A stretch of 64,000 nucleotides of DNA from Rhynchopus sp. YZ270_cl-10 (taxonomy: Eukaryota > Euglenozoa > Diplonemea > Diplonemida > Diplonemidae). The stretch spans positions 930,001 through 994,000 of the forward strand of contig OZ037876.1 of assembly GCA_964035575.1 (NCBI GenBank). The letters are read 5' to 3'. Shown one piece after another: positions 1 through 10,364 of this stretch. The translations under genes and the position numbers were made by a program. How positions within the stretch are numbered: the first letter of the stretch is position 1; each line of letters starts with the position of its first letter. The notes under the pieces were generated by a model that was not told the origin of the DNA, searched no databases, and saw only the letters and a list, made by a program, of their open reading frames with translations.

Positions 1-389
1 TGCCGCTTCGTTGTGACCGTCCGCTCTCTGGGGCACTCGACTTGGACACAGTGCTTCCGGAACGGGCCTGGCGGGGTTCAGCCTCTGCACCCACTGCACC
101 ACCGGCACCCGCATTTTGCGGAAACCACTGCACACGCCCCGCCGTGTCGTAGAGACACACCCACCCACCGTGCACCAGCTGCATCCACGGCCCCTCAACA
201 GAAGACACACCCACACACGCCCCGCTCTCGTAGCTGCGCAGCACAGCCGCGTCTACAGCAGGGCGTGCACGTGCCACGGCAGTGCTGCCCCGCAGGGCAT
301 AGTGCACGGCCGCCTCGCTCAGGGGCTGTGGGTCCTGTGCCTCTGTGGGGACTCTTCGCAGTGCGTGTGGATCAGGCTTAGGGTGTGGT

Positions 390-430
<41 letters not shown>

Positions 431-1546
431 TTGCTGTTGTTGCTGTTGTTGCTGTTGTTGCTGTTGTTGCTGTTGTTGCTGTTGTTGCTGTTGTTGCTGT
501 TGTTGCTGTTGTTGCTGTTGTTGCTGGTGTTGCTGTTGTTGCTGTTGTTGCTGCTGCACCCACTGCTGCCTGTGTTGCTGCTGAATACGCTGCTTCTCCT
601 GCACCCCACCCTGCGGCACATTCCTCTGCAACGCATGCAACGCCGTCTGCTGCACATTCTTGCACTCCGGCGCAATGATCATCGACGGGAGTGACGTCTC
701 CTCACTGCCGAGCCGCCCGTCGTCCCCTTCACCACACGTGGTGCAGGAGGGGTGCAGTACGAGCACTGGGTGTTGCGCCGACGGGGGCTGTGCCGACGTT
801 GGCTGCGCCGACGGGGGTGGGTTCACATACGTCACAGGCGGGTACATCACATTTTGCTTTGGCCGTTGCACCTCTGGTCGCCTGCAGACCTGCACGCTTG
901 AGGGCGACACGGAGAGGGGCTGCACTGAGTCTACCCTCCAATCGGACGATCCTGCTGAGGGGACGTCGTCATGCAGCGAGAGCGCAGAGGGCACACTTGG
1001 ACGCGTTGGTGTGGGCGGGTCTGATAGGCAGTCTGGGGCTGCCACGACCTCCTCTGCCTGCACCCCTGCGTCCACACAGCTCACCTGCTGCACATACGGC
1101 TCCCTCCGCTTCGGCCTCACCCTCTCTCTCTGCTGCAACACTTCTCGTATAGGTGGCGGTGCCTTGGCCCTGTTCAGAAAGGTCGACGTCGCTGTCTCTG
1201 TAGCAGGCACACTGAGATCTGATGTATACGCGCTGATCGCACTCTCCGTGGCAGGGATGCTGTGCATCGCCCAGAGGGGAGCGCCTTGCGGCGCGGCTTG
1301 TTTGAGGTGCATATTTTCCTGCTCCAAGGTGTGTACACGGTGTTCAAACTTCTCGCGTAGGTTGTAGAGCATGCGTGCCGCCTGCTTTGCCGCATAGCCG
1401 ACCTCCTTCTCGCGTTGCAGCCGCTCCTCCTGCAGCGCCTTCATGCATGTCTTCGCAAGCGCGTTCTGGTCTAAAGCAGTCTTCTTATAAATATGCGCCA
1501 CCTCCTTCGCATTGCTAGAGTTTATCGCTGAGAAGCTGGGGTCCAT
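1..1546 (-). CDS. Polyglutamine protein with coiled coil and SH3b-like segment (3' end beyond window)
   Basis: The frame opens at ATG 1546 and stays open to the window edge, so at least 515 residues are seen and the C-terminus is missing. Residues 10-85 are charged and helical and probably form a coiled coil. A Pro/Ser/Thr-rich linker follows, then a glutamine tract encoded by mixed CAG/CAA at 389-555, broken by one His. After the tract, the piece VLRSYESGACVGVSS...GPWMQLVHGGWVCLYD has the spacing of a bacterial-type SH3 (SH3b) fold: a variable loop, then W-x-x-V and GGWV. The poly-Leu and poly-Ala frames on the other strand are shadows. No orthologue is recognised. A scaffold or RNA-binding role would be a guess. 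The frame is secure, the SH3b call is tentative. Confidence 0.75.
389..555 (-). repeat. CAG/CAA trinucleotide repeat (polyglutamine tract)
   Basis: Mixed CAG/CAA codons encode about 55 glutamines with one His interruption inside the left-edge gene. The codon mixture suggests selection on the peptide rather than simple slippage. Confidence 0.9.
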
Positions 1547-1952
1547 TTCATGTAAAGATTAGATCCAGAATAGGTGGATATGCTAAATTGAGAAAAGGGG
1601 GCCTGGTTTTGTGGTGATATTCTTTTAGTCAAAGTTTAAAGAACTGCGCATGGGGTGCAGAGGCTCTTCGCCGGCATACTACCCACAAAGGCAGCTCAGT
1701 CAATGCCCCTTCATTTGCCACCCATTTGGCGAACTGTCTCCTCTTCTGTTCGACGATCTCGTCACCGAGTACGTACTTCTCTGTACACCTCGGGTTCCCC
1801 AAAAATGCCTGTCACAGAGACAGCGGTTTTGCAGTACCCCTTGGGGGAAAATCTGTGCGGAGGTTAAGTTAGCTTGGGCTTTGGTGCATGCAAGACTGAT
1901 TCAGCAATACAGGTGAACCAAAATTTATTATGACAAAGAAAGAAAAGTTTAT

Positions 1953-1987
1953 AAGATGACCCTAAGCCTCTCGTGCTTAGTCACCTT
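1953..1987 (-). repeat. Family A hairpin
   Basis: Type copy. Sense strand reads AAGGTGACTAAG, loop CACGAGAGG, then CTTAGGGTCATCTT. CTAAG pairs with CTTAG, and AAGGTGA pairs with TCATCTT through one G.U. It is followed by ATAAACTTTTC. Confidence 0.85.
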
Positions 1988-2314
1988 AAACCATCTAAAA
2001 GACAAAGAGAGAAATGAGGCTGGAGTAATATTAGGGGGGCACGAAGACTATATTTTTTTTGGAACTATGAATTTTTCACTTTTGTGAAAGAAGTGGATGG
2101 AGGGGGGGGTTTGGTGAGGGGAAGGGTAGGGGAAAGGGGGTGGGGTTCAACTGGTCTATGTCTAGCGAATATTCATTTTATAAAAAACAGAAAAACGTTG
2201 TCTTGAAATAATTGTCTAATAGGGGCCCACCTTGTGATATTATTTTAGCAAATTTACACAATGCGCTTTCCCTCCATTTTTCTCTCTCTCTGTTGCTGGG
2301 CAACTTATTTTTTT

Positions 2315-2445
2315 GTTGAAATATGAAAACGGTCAGCCAATACAGGCCTGCATTCATTTTGGCTTGTGTGATTGCAGACAGAACAACCGGGGATGGACCT
2401 ACAGCCCCTGCTCTTCCTACATCCATTTCGTGGTTTGCATCTGAT
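2315..2445 (-). repeat. Family C structured repeat, long copy
   Basis: The sense strand starts with the family C head (CAGATG, ACCACGAAATGGATGTAGGA). It has a different middle and ends GGCTGACCGTTTTCATATTTCAAC. That last block recurs near 36940-36960. Confidence 0.6.
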
Positions 2446-2860
2446 ATGCCACTCATTGGTCAGACGAACGTATTAGGGCTGAGTGATGTAGGTTCCAGCT
2501 GGGGAAAACCTCCCTTAGTTTTCAGCATTATATTCACTGATTCAGATGCCATAACATTATTTTCGCTTCTGTTCTACAAGCATACATCTTACTGGACAAA
2601 ACAAAAAATGAAAAAACAAATCTTCGTTCGTTCTTATCTAACTATATAAAAATTTTATAAACCTTTTTTTTTGACAAGACACGCCTCACGGCGTATCTCA
2701 AGGAGCATAAAGCATTGGGAAAAGTATCTTTCTAATATTTTCTTCTCCAAAAATCAATTGAATCGATAAGAAAGCCCTAGCAGAACCCAACGTAAAGGCG
2801 GGCCACCAAGTTTGACACATTTCGTGACAACCGCCTGATGGTTCAGGGTTCCACAGATTA

Positions 2861-2892
2861 AAGATGAACCTAAGCTTCTGCTTAGTCACCGT
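2861..2892 (-). repeat. Family A hairpin, short loop
   Basis: CTAAG/CTTAG and GGTGA/TCATC arms are kept, but the loop is cut to a few bases (AGAAG region). A partial extra arm (CTAAGTCACC on +) follows at 2908-2920. Confidence 0.7.
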
Positions 2893-2984
2893 AAGAACCT
2901 ACTGCTAAGTCACCCCCCCAAAAAATCGCATTTTTATTCTAGACTTGAGGAATTCTTTTTTGCCTCGTTGTGTTTTCTTTTTTT

Positions 2985-5042
2985 TTACTTCTGCGACCAA
3001 GGGCAACGCCGGGGATTTTTTGCAGCGGACCGGAGCGGCTGTTGTGAGGAGGATCGCGAGGCGCGTCCGGTACTTGGCGTTCTGTATGAAGTGTCGCGCT
3101 TATGCGACTCCATGAGAATCGAGAGCTGGCTTACTTCCTTGGAGAGCCCTTCACGCTCCTTCGACTCTTTGACCAGCTTTCCCTTCGCAGCTTTGTACTT
3201 GCGTGTTAGGTGCGTCATTTGCTCCCGCTTTTCTTCCAACTCTCTTTTCAGACGTGCTTCCTCGGTTTCGTCCCTAGTGGACACCATGCGCTGGAGGTGG
3301 CTCTCGATTCTTGCGAGGATGTCGTGCTCGAAGGCTTGCGAGGTCTCACCTGCCTCTTCTTTGTCGGGCGATTCGTGGGCTGGGAGGGGGTCGTGGTGGA
3401 CAGAGATTTGGCTCATGTTGGGGCTGCGGAGGATGTCGCTGGTTGCTGCGCGGGGGGAGGTGTCGCGTGGTGGGGGTGGTGGAGGTGGAGGTGATGCAGC
3501 CCTTACACTCTGGGGGGATGTGCGCTGCTCTGTCAGCTTCGCCAAGGCGCCCTCCAGATTGTCGATGCGGCTCTTCCAACACCTCCTCTCCTCACCCCTC
3601 GCCTCCTCATCGATAGACAGCCGCCGCTGCAGCTGCTCAATGATCGCCTCATGCCCGCTCTTCAAAGATGCGTACGCCGCAGTCTTCTCGCGCACCTCAC
3701 GTTCCAGCCGCATGCGTTCTTCGTGCCAAATGCTCTGCTGTGCTTCCAGCTCTTCGCTTGCGTGTCGTGTATCCGGCATGTTGAAGCTGACGGAAGCAGC
3801 TCTCGGGGAGGTGTGTGCAGGGCGTGGTATGTTGTCGGGGGAGGATTCGCGTGATGATGGTGAAATCGCGAAGAAGTTGTTGTCCTTAGGTGGTGGTGTG
3901 GTGTGCACCGTGCGTGAGGTCGTCTGGTGCACAACATGGGAGCGTGTCACGGAGAGCTCCTCCTCGGTTTTGCTGAGCTGTGTTTTGAGCTCGTCGCAGA
4001 GGGTTTCCCGCTGCTTCTGTTGGACAAGAAGCTCTTGGACAATGCTTTGCAGCTCCTTCACTTCGCCGCTGGCGGCAGTCTCGACTTCGTTAACGGTTTG
4101 GATCTGTTCGCGCACTGCTTTCGACGCACGTTGCGACTCTTGTTTGAGCATGTTCTCAAGCTGGCTTATTTCCTGCTCCTTGGCGGTTCTGGTCGCACTC
4201 AACTCCTTATCCCTTGCTTCGACCTGCGAGGTGAGGGACAGCACCCTGGCCTCGAGGACCCCTGCCCGCTCCATATCACGCTCGCTGCCGGTGGCGGCGG
4301 TTGCGGCATCGTGGAGTCTGCGCTGGAGGTCGTCGTTCTTCTCCTCCAGGTCCTTGATGTACTCGCTTTGTGCGTGGAGTGCGGACGACGCGGTGCGGAT
4401 GGCTTCCTCCTGCTGCTGCAGCTTCTGCGACCGCTTTGTGTCTTGCGTGGAGGTGACGTCGCGCGACTCTTTGATGAGCGACGTGGTGCGGGTGTGCAGC
4501 TCTCTGTTCTCCCGCGTCAAGGCAGCGATCTCCTCTGCGTGCTGCTCCCTGAGCTGCTGTGTAAGCTGCTCCGCATGCAGACGTTCTTGCGTCGCAGACG
4601 TACGCGACTCTTCCTCCAACCGTGCCGTATCCGACGCTGCCTCCTGCCGCCTGCTCCGCTCCATCTCCAGACTCTCACGCAACACACGCACATCCATCAT
4701 AAGCTTCTGCTTCTCCAACGCAAGCTGCGACCGCAGCTGTTTCTCCCGCAACTCATATGCGTTCTTCAAATCATCCGACTGTGTCTTGAAATCCATAATC
4801 CGCTCTATCGCTGCAGCCGACACCGGCGCCACTGCGGCGCTAGGAAGCTCTGCTGCAGCCTCGGGCAACGGCACCTCATGCGGCGCTGCGAACGGCGTCA
4901 TGCTCGGGGAATGCGTCTGACGTGTCTTGTGTTTGATCAGGTCCTCGACAGACGCCATGCTTGTTGTCGTCGTTGTCGTGCTTGTGACCGCATGCGCCTC
5001 AAGCCCCCTCTCAGCAGAGAGGAACACCGGGTCATCCAGCAT
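2985..5042 (-). CDS. Coiled-coil protein, function unknown
   Basis: 685 residues from the ATG at 5042. An upstream in-frame ATG at 5204 was rejected because a pyrimidine tract ending in CAG (5057-5059) lies between the two, the expected trans-splice acceptor. Residues 85-385 and 440-530 are almost continuous heptads rich in E, K, Q, R and L. Between them is a Ser/Pro-rich linker. A run of eight prolines (about residue 510) and a second Pro/Ser section precede a last coiled coil near 575-650, and the tail is basic (RSSSQQPLRSAAKN). There are no membrane segments or catalytic motifs. Proteins of this build in flagellates are often cytoskeletal or basal-body components, but nothing here proves that. 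A 650-codon frame on the opposite strand is a shadow. Confidence 0.85.
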   Translation of the reverse strand: MLDDPVFLSAERGLEAHAVTSTTTTTTSMASVEDLIKHKTRQTHSPSMTPFAAPHEVPLPEAAAELPSAAVAPVSAAAIERIMDFKTQSDDLKNAYELREKQLRSQLALEKQKLMMDVRVLRESLEMERSRRQEAASDTARLEEESRTSATQERLHAEQLTQQLREQHAEEIAALTRENRELHTRTTSLIKESRDVTSTQDTKRSQKLQQQEEAIRTASSALHAQSEYIKDLEEKNDDLQRRLHDAATAATGSERDMERAGVLEARVLSLTSQVEARDKELSATRTAKEQEISQLENMLKQESQRASKAVREQIQTVNEVETAASGEVKELQSIVQELLVQQKQRETLCDELKTQLSKTEEELSVTRSHVVHQTTSRTVHTTPPPKDNNFFAISPSSRESSPDNIPRPAHTSPRAASVSFNMPDTRHASEELEAQQSIWHEERMRLEREVREKTAAYASLKSGHEAIIEQLQRRLSIDEEARGEERRCWKSRIDNLEGALAKLTEQRTSPQSVRAASPPPPPPPPRDTSPRAATSDILRSPNMSQISVHHDPLPAHESPDKEEAGETSQAFEHDILARIESHLQRMVSTRDETEEARLKRELEEKREQMTHLTRKYKAAKGKLVKESKEREGLSKEVSQLSILMESHKRDTSYRTPSTGRASRSSSQQPLRSAAKNPRRCPWSQK

Positions 5043-5052
5043 CGGATCGAAT

Positions 5053-5059
5053 CTGCCTG
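5053..5059 (-). promoter_or_regulatory. Probable spliced-leader acceptor
   Basis: On the sense strand a C/T-rich run with ACAACCTCCAG ends 14 bases before the ATG at 5042. A second AG four bases later (GCAG) is an alternative. Confidence 0.5.
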
Positions 5060-5277
5060 GAGGTTGTGTATGAGAGAAAGGGACAGGTAGGGGGGTAGGC
5101 GTGTGGATATGTGGAAAAAGAGGGGAGTCGTGTAGTTTAGTTGGCAAAGAAACCAAAAAAGACAAATCTTGGAAAGATGCTGTGAGGGGCAAGACGCAAC
5201 ACAAATCTTCAAGAGGAAAATATAAGGGGTAAACTGTTATTACCCATTAGAACAAAAAAGAAGGGGGAAAAGTGGGT

Positions 5278-5308
5278 AGGATGATCCGAGCCTCTGCTCA
5301 GTTACCTT
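5278..5308 (-). repeat. Family A hairpin, diverged
   Basis: Sense strand AAGGTAACTGAG, loop CAGAGG, CTCGGATCATCC. The inner stem is CTGAG/CTCGG, changed on both sides relative to the type copy and still largely paired. Confidence 0.65.
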
Positions 5309-5344
5309 AAACGTGTGGAAGAAAAGAAAAACAAAGAAAACTTG

Positions 5345-5376
5345 TAAAATGAATGTGTCTCTCGTGCACACATTTA
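5345..5376 (-). repeat. Family A hairpin, GTG/CAC inner stem
   Basis: Sense strand AAATGTGTG, CACGAGAGA, CACATTCATTT, then TACAAGTTTTC. Inner GTGTG/CACA and outer AAATG/CATTT pair perfectly. Confidence 0.75.
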
Positions 5377-5382
5377 CCATGG

Positions 5383-5416
5383 TGAGATGGACCTAAGCTT
5401 TGCGTACTTAGCCACC
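5383..5416 (-). repeat. Family A hairpin
   Basis: Inner stem CTAAG/CTTAG with an altered loop (TACGCAAAG) and outer GGTGG/CCATC on the sense strand. Confidence 0.65.
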
Positions 5417-5685
5417 GTCAAGACAACGTGAAAGATTGCCTCGAACCTTTCAAGGAACACAAAAGATACAGGGTTAGTAACGACATCTTTTGGAGAAGAG
5501 TGGGTGGGGAGGTGGGGGGAAAGGTTGTGCGGCATCGTGCTTAGACAACCATAAAAGAAAAAAGAAGGAACACACACGGGGTTAGGTTTCGTTTGTGCAA
5601 TGTTCTTTGCTTTCTCAAAAGTCTGAAAGGCAACAAAACCGGTTGGTAGATTTAGAGCATGTGAAACGTAAGCATTGTCGCAACA

Positions 5686-7641
5686 TCATTCATCCTCAGA
5701 ATCGTTGGCAAGAGCTTGGGCGAGGGTGCTTGGGGTGAAGGGGCTGTATTGAATGGCGTTGGGGCAGCGTTTGACGGCGATGGTGACGATGTGCGGGTTT
5801 GCGGAGAGGTCTGCTGAAGCATAGGACAGTGCCAACCCGTCGCGTGCGACTGCGGCACGGACCACGGGCTCTGAGGCTCTGACCTCGGTTGTTGCATAGC
5901 GGAGGGCACCACCGTCGCGTTTGACTGCTGCCATGACAACGTCCTCGTTTGCAAGGAGACGGTCGCTGGCAAAGCGGAGCAGACGGCCGTCCTTCTTGAC
6001 GCATGCCAGCAAGACGGCTTCGTCGTCGCAGACAGCGGGCCCCGCATGCTTCAGCATCCCCTGCCACTTCCGGACTGCCGCCATCGCCACCTCCGGGTCG
6101 TTGCGAAGATCTGCCCCGAGGTGTTCAAACGCCACCCCACAGTTGTGCATTATGTTGAGCGCAAGCTCTTTGTTGCTTTTGAGGCGGTCGCTTGCACAGC
6201 GGATGAGACGGCCGTCTTTGGAGGTTGCGAGGGCAATGACCTCTTCGTCATCAAGGACGTCGGGGCCGGCAAGGTGGATGGCCGAACGGTTTGCGAGGCG
6301 TAGTGCTGCAAGAATGACGTTCTTGTTGTTCTTGACACTGTCGCTTGCGTATTCGAGAGAAGTAGCGGCTTGGTTGATGGCCGCCATGACCACGTCTACG
6401 TTTGAGCGTGGCTCTTCTAATGCATAAGAAAGCGCCTTGCCGGAATGCTTCACCGCAACAAGCACCACATCACAGTCATTCCGAAGCCGTTCGCTTGCGT
6501 GTTGAAGCGCACGCGGGTCGTGGCTGACCGCTTCTGTGACAACCTCAACATCATCTTTCATCTCATCGCTAACAAGGGCAAGCTTCCCAACGTGATGCAC
6601 GACACTCATGACCAGGGCTTTGTCATTGCGTCCGCGGGGTCCAGAGTACTGCAAGGCAGAATGGGTCTGCTTCACAGCAGCTCTGATGATCTCCATATCG
6701 TTGCGTTGTGGGTCGGGGACGTAACGAAGGCAGAGTCCGTCCTTTTTGACGGCCTGGAGCGCCATGGAAGCGCGGAGTCTTTCGGAAAGATTCATAAAGC
6801 CTTGTTCACCGATTTTTTCGAGTGCAGCTTGTCCAACTGCATCATCGTCTCTCATCGCCTCTGGAAGATAGCGAGCAACGTCGCAACGTTGGTTGAGCAC
6901 ATTGATCACAAAATCTCTGTCATGCTGCAGTCTCTCTGACGCATAGCTAAAGGCCTGCTTATGCTTCAGCAACGCACGCACCACAACCTCCTCATTGTCA
7001 CGCAGCTCTGCAGACGCATCGCGCAAATTCTGCGGATGGTGTCGCAACGCCTCCATCACAATCGTTCTGTCCCCTCTCAAACGCTCCGAAGCAAATTGAA
7101 GCTGTGGGTTAAAGTGCTTTACCCCTTGTAGAGCGATTTCATGTACGTCTCTTGGGAGAGGCCCTGCTCTAGGGAAGTTGCCGGGGTTGCTCTTCACTGC
7201 GATGCACATCACTTCGACGTTGTTGAGCATATCTTCGTGGACGAAGTCGAGGGAAGATCTGACTGCATGTCTGCACACATCGGGGTCGTTCCGGAGCGGG
7301 GCCGCTGCGTAGCGAAGAAGCCTGGGGTTGTACGACAACGCTGCAATCACACAAAGCTTGTCCGCACGCACAAAATCTGGTGCAGCGTGCAGCTTAATGG
7401 TCCCACCCCGAAGGCCCTTATGGTAACGCAAAAGGCTTAGCGAGACGTCCACGACACCACCTTCTTCTAGCTCCTGGACGTCATCTAAGTTGTGTCCCCC
7501 AACCTCAAGAACCAAGTCGTCAGCGGATTTCAAAGCAAACCCTTTAGCAACAGCCTCACGCACTGCTTCAATGTCGGTGTTTTCATCAATGTCAATGCTG
7601 ATCTTCTCACCGGTGCTCAAAAGACAGAAGAAGACCTCCAT
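5686..7641 (-). CDS. DUF4116 repeat protein with N-terminal ubiquitin-like domain
   Basis: 651 residues. Residues 1-75 look like a ubiquitin fold (MEVFFCLLSTGEKISIDI...DIEAVREAVAK...DLVLEVGG). From about residue 80 to 640 come roughly a dozen repeats of about 48 residues with the core A-x3-L-x-Y/F-A-x4-R-x-D-x-x-V-V-x-x-A-V, which is the DUF4116 signature. These helical repeats occur in many protists, algae and giant viruses and their biochemical role is unknown. The end is acidic (ANDSEDE). No membrane segment or signal peptide is present. The repeats make unequal exchange likely, but all units here are in frame. A protein-interaction scaffold is the cautious reading. Confidence 0.85.
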   Translation of the reverse strand: MEVFFCLLSTGEKISIDIDENTDIEAVREAVAKGFALKSADDLVLEVGGHNLDDVQELEEGGVVDVSLSLLRYHKGLRGGTIKLHAAPDFVRADKLCVIAALSYNPRLLRYAAAPLRNDPDVCRHAVRSSLDFVHEDMLNNVEVMCIAVKSNPGNFPRAGPLPRDVHEIALQGVKHFNPQLQFASERLRGDRTIVMEALRHHPQNLRDASAELRDNEEVVVRALLKHKQAFSYASERLQHDRDFVINVLNQRCDVARYLPEAMRDDDAVGQAALEKIGEQGFMNLSERLRASMALQAVKKDGLCLRYVPDPQRNDMEIIRAAVKQTHSALQYSGPRGRNDKALVMSVVHHVGKLALVSDEMKDDVEVVTEAVSHDPRALQHASERLRNDCDVVLVAVKHSGKALSYALEEPRSNVDVVMAAINQAATSLEYASDSVKNNKNVILAALRLANRSAIHLAGPDVLDDEEVIALATSKDGRLIRCASDRLKSNKELALNIMHNCGVAFEHLGADLRNDPEVAMAAVRKWQGMLKHAGPAVCDDEAVLLACVKKDGRLLRFASDRLLANEDVVMAAVKRDGGALRYATTEVRASEPVVRAAVARDGLALSYASADLSANPHIVTIAVKRCPNAIQYSPFTPSTLAQALANDSEDE

Positions 7642-8403
7642 TTTTGTAAAAGAATTCTCTTGGTGGTGTTGAAGGGGGGAAAAGGAGAAAAAGGGGGGGG
7701 AAAGAGGGTAAAAGAGAGTGGAAAAAGAGGGTGGGGTGTCGTCTTATCCTCATAAAAAAATGCTAAACGTCGGACTTTCAGTTTTCGAAAAAAGAAAAGA
7801 GGTAAAAAAAAAAAGTAAAAAAGTTTGCAAAGGTGACTCTAAGCCTCTCACTGCTTAGTCGCTCAAGAACAATGCGGTTTGTTTCCCCTCTTGTTTTTTG
7901 GTTTTTTTTAAACGGAGAACCCTTTTTTTCCCATTATTTTTTTCCCCGCATTTTCCCCCTGTAAATTGTTAACATTTTTTTTTGGAACAAACAAAACGTC
8001 GCTCATGGTGCCCCTCGCCCCTCCATTATTATTTTTCTTTTTCCTTTTTCTTTTGCTTTTTGCAGGAAGAGGAAACCCCCCCTTTTTTCTTCTGTGAGTG
8101 AACCCAATCCCAGGAACTCCTATTGTCCACACTGTTATACCTTTTCACACTGACGTTGCCATTGCTGTATCCCCCCTCCTGCATGACCCCCCTGGAGAGG
8201 TGACTGTCGTTAATTTGGGTAGGGACGACGGTGGAGGTGGGGGGTACAGAGACAACAACACCAGCGCAACTTTGAGTGAGCGACAGCAGGCAACAGTTAC
8301 CCTCAACGGGAATTTGAATATTTTCGTTTGTGTGTGTGGGTGTGGGGCCTTTTGCCCCCACTTTCCCTGCCTTTGTTTTTATAACGCATCCACGCTACCG
8401 TTC
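7642..8403. other. Spacer and 3' UTR, 760 bases
   Basis: Contains G-rich and A-rich runs near the DUF4116 start, one family A hairpin (7830-7865) and the 3' UTR of the WD40 gene. The open frame at 8098-8520 on the plus strand has no coding character. Confidence 0.5.
7830..7865 (-). repeat. Family A hairpin
   Basis: Sense strand GAGCGACTAAG, CAGTGAGAGG, CTTAGAGTCACCTT, then TGCAAACTTTTTTAC. It lies about 190 bases before the DUF4116 ATG, ahead of a long pyrimidine tract. Confidence 0.75.
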
Positions 8404-10258
8404 TTACGCTGCTTCAATGCTGAACGGAGAAGGCTTCGCAGCAAGGTCCCAAAGCTTTGCCTGCAAAGAAAGATATTGAAGTGCAAAACACAAAAGTATT
8501 CTAACATATCCATTCAATGAATTGAAAGTACAGGTGTAAGGGAGGCTGACGTGCCGGTGTCAAATCCCTGTTTCAGCCACACCAGCTAGTAAGTAAGCTC
8601 ATTGCTTTCAAATATAAATGGATGACATCGCATCCTTGTGGAGAAGAGTACAGTGGGGCAGGGGTAGGGGAACATACCTTCGAGTGTCCGTCCGGCATGC
8701 TCATGACAACGTGCTTCGATGTGAAGGCGAGCTCCTTGAGCTGTCCATCGTGCGGGTGTGCGTCTGAGATCTCACCCATGAGAACGGCCTTCTTTGCGTC
8801 AATGCGGTAGACAAGCAGCGACGTGCTTGGTGTCCCGAGAACAAGAATCTTGCCGTTAGGCGAGATCGCGCAGTGCGTGAAGTAGCAGTAGTCTGTGTCA
8901 ACGAAGCTGGCAAGCAGGCGGGGCTCCTCCTTTTGGCTCCAACGGACAGCAATGTCCCAGACACGCACGCCTCCGTCCTCAGAGCATGACACGGCGCGGG
9001 TGCCGTCCAGGGAGAATCCCACGCAGGTGATGCTGTTCTTGTGTCCCGTCAACGTCATGGCGTGGCTCATGCTGTTGAAGGACTCTCCCTTGGTCTGCAC
9101 GCCTGTGGGGCGGAGCTCGCTGCGGGGGATGTGGAAGGACTCAAGGCCACCTTCGTTCCATTTGATTGTGTAGGTGTTGCTGCCGTCCTCGGCAACGACC
9201 ACGGCAGGGTAGTATGCACGGGTGCTGTGGTCGTAGGCCTCTACGGTGACGCCTGCCCAGAGCGGACCGTCGTCAAGTGTGCTGCGGTTGCCGGACATGA
9301 TGGACCAGATGCGTGCGGAGTTCATCATGCTCCCCGCCACCGCAAGCAGGTTCCCCTGCGTAGAGTACCGCCACTGCCGGATCGCACCCAGCTTGTTCTG
9401 CGAGCGGCTGATCTCCTTCCCCTGGCGGTTGATCACAATCACATCCCCAGACTCTTCGTGCAGCATCGCGTAGCCTCCACCCGGCCCACAGCCAATCCCG
9501 CACAGCGCCATCGGCGGCACACGGTGCTCCCAGATGAGGTTCAGGTTCGACTTCTGGTCGAACCGCACGCTGTACACCTTGATGCTCCGCTCGTTGTCCA
9601 CGTACACGGCAAGGGTGCGACCGGGTCCGTCAAACTGTGCGAAGGTGATGGTCGCCTTGTCAAAACGGAGGGGCACACTCTCACACGCCTTTGCAAGCGT
9701 CGATGAACGGAACAGTTTGTACTGCCTGTCATCTGTACCCATGAACATCAGATCGACGTCTGGGCTTGGAGCAAACGCGACCACAGAGGCACTACGGAAA
9801 CCCTTCACGGTCTCGAAGTTTGTCGACGGGGTGTTCTTACGCTGTCTGGGGGTGTCATACATGGTGCGCACCTCCTGCTGCTTGGACACCTTCTTTGCCG
9901 GTGTGGGGCGCGCCTTCTCCGCCACTGGGGGCGAGGACTTCTTTTCCGTCTTCCCCTTCGCCTTTCCCTTAGACACTTCCTCTTTCTTCTCTTCTTTCCC
10001 TTGCAGCTTTGCCAAACGCCCCGCAGAAAGCGTCACCTTCTCCTGATGACGGAACGGGAACACCAAATCCATCACCCCCGTATACGTCTCCTTCACAAGC
10101 CCCAGGAAGAACCACAACAGCTTCAAACCAACATAAGACACTACAACAATAACCACAATCGCACCGATCCCCACATAGGTGCGCGCCGCCTCATCTTTGG
10201 AAAGCTCACGAACCTTTTCCCCAGCGACCTTGAGGTACTCCGTTAGGACGTCCCCCAT
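8404..10258 (-). CDS. ER-type membrane-anchored WD40 protein, TBL2/SEC12-like, with Tudor-like insert
   Basis: Two exons: 8678-10258 and 8404-8460. The donor is GTATGT after GGACACTCGAAG and the acceptor is TTTCTTTGCAG. Read through without splicing, the frame runs into unrelated sequence. Spliced, it ends AKLWDLAAKPSPFSIEAA, completing the last WD repeat. The protein has 545 residues. Residues 28-56 form one membrane helix, 85-130 are Lys-rich, and the rest forms WD40 blades (for example GHKNSITCVGFS...VRVWDI). N-anchored propellers of this kind are known from TBL2 and SEC12 at the ER. Residues 333-386 (AGVTVEAYD...YYPAVVV...YTIKWNEG) resemble a Tudor/Agenet module inside the propeller, which is unusual. 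The paralogue assignment is uncertain. Confidence 0.85.
8513..8542 (-). repeat. Family F element (intronic)
   Basis: Palindrome TTCAATGAATTGAA followed on + by a TACAGGTGTAAGGG-type flank. It lies in the intron (8461-8677) of the WD40 gene. Confidence 0.6.
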
Positions 10259-10364
10259 TTTTTAACTTTTTTTCCCTGATTTTTTGTGGTATTTTTTGGT
10301 AGATTCAAAAAAAAAAAAAGGTAGGTTTTTGGTTCTTATTACTATTATTATACTCCCCCCCATT

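Larger units (their letters stand above)
1547..2984. other. Spacer, 1.4 kb, no gene
   Basis: Contains family A hairpins (1953-1987, 2861-2892), a long family C copy (2315-2445), homopolymer runs and a G-rich stretch at 2100-2150. Just before the second hairpin, 2798-2840 repeats the ACATTTCGTG signature seen in family C. No coding frame with sensible composition was found. Confidence 0.6.
5043..5685. other. Spacer, 640 bases, no gene
   Basis: Holds the acceptor region of the coiled-coil gene and three family A hairpins in a row (5278-5308, 5345-5376, 5383-5416). Nothing else is evident. Confidence 0.6.

Noticed and set aside
116-694. Poly-Leu, poly-Ala and poly-Cys frames on the plus strand
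   Set aside because: They are shadows of the CAG/CAA tract in the minus-strand polyglutamine gene.
2968-4920. 650-codon open frame on the plus strand
   Set aside because: It is the exact antisense of the coiled-coil gene, has Ser/Cys/Arg-rich nonsense composition, and opposes the strand of all other genes.
8098-8520. 140-codon plus-strand frame
   Set aside because: Overlaps the last exon and 3' UTR of the WD40 gene and has no coding character.
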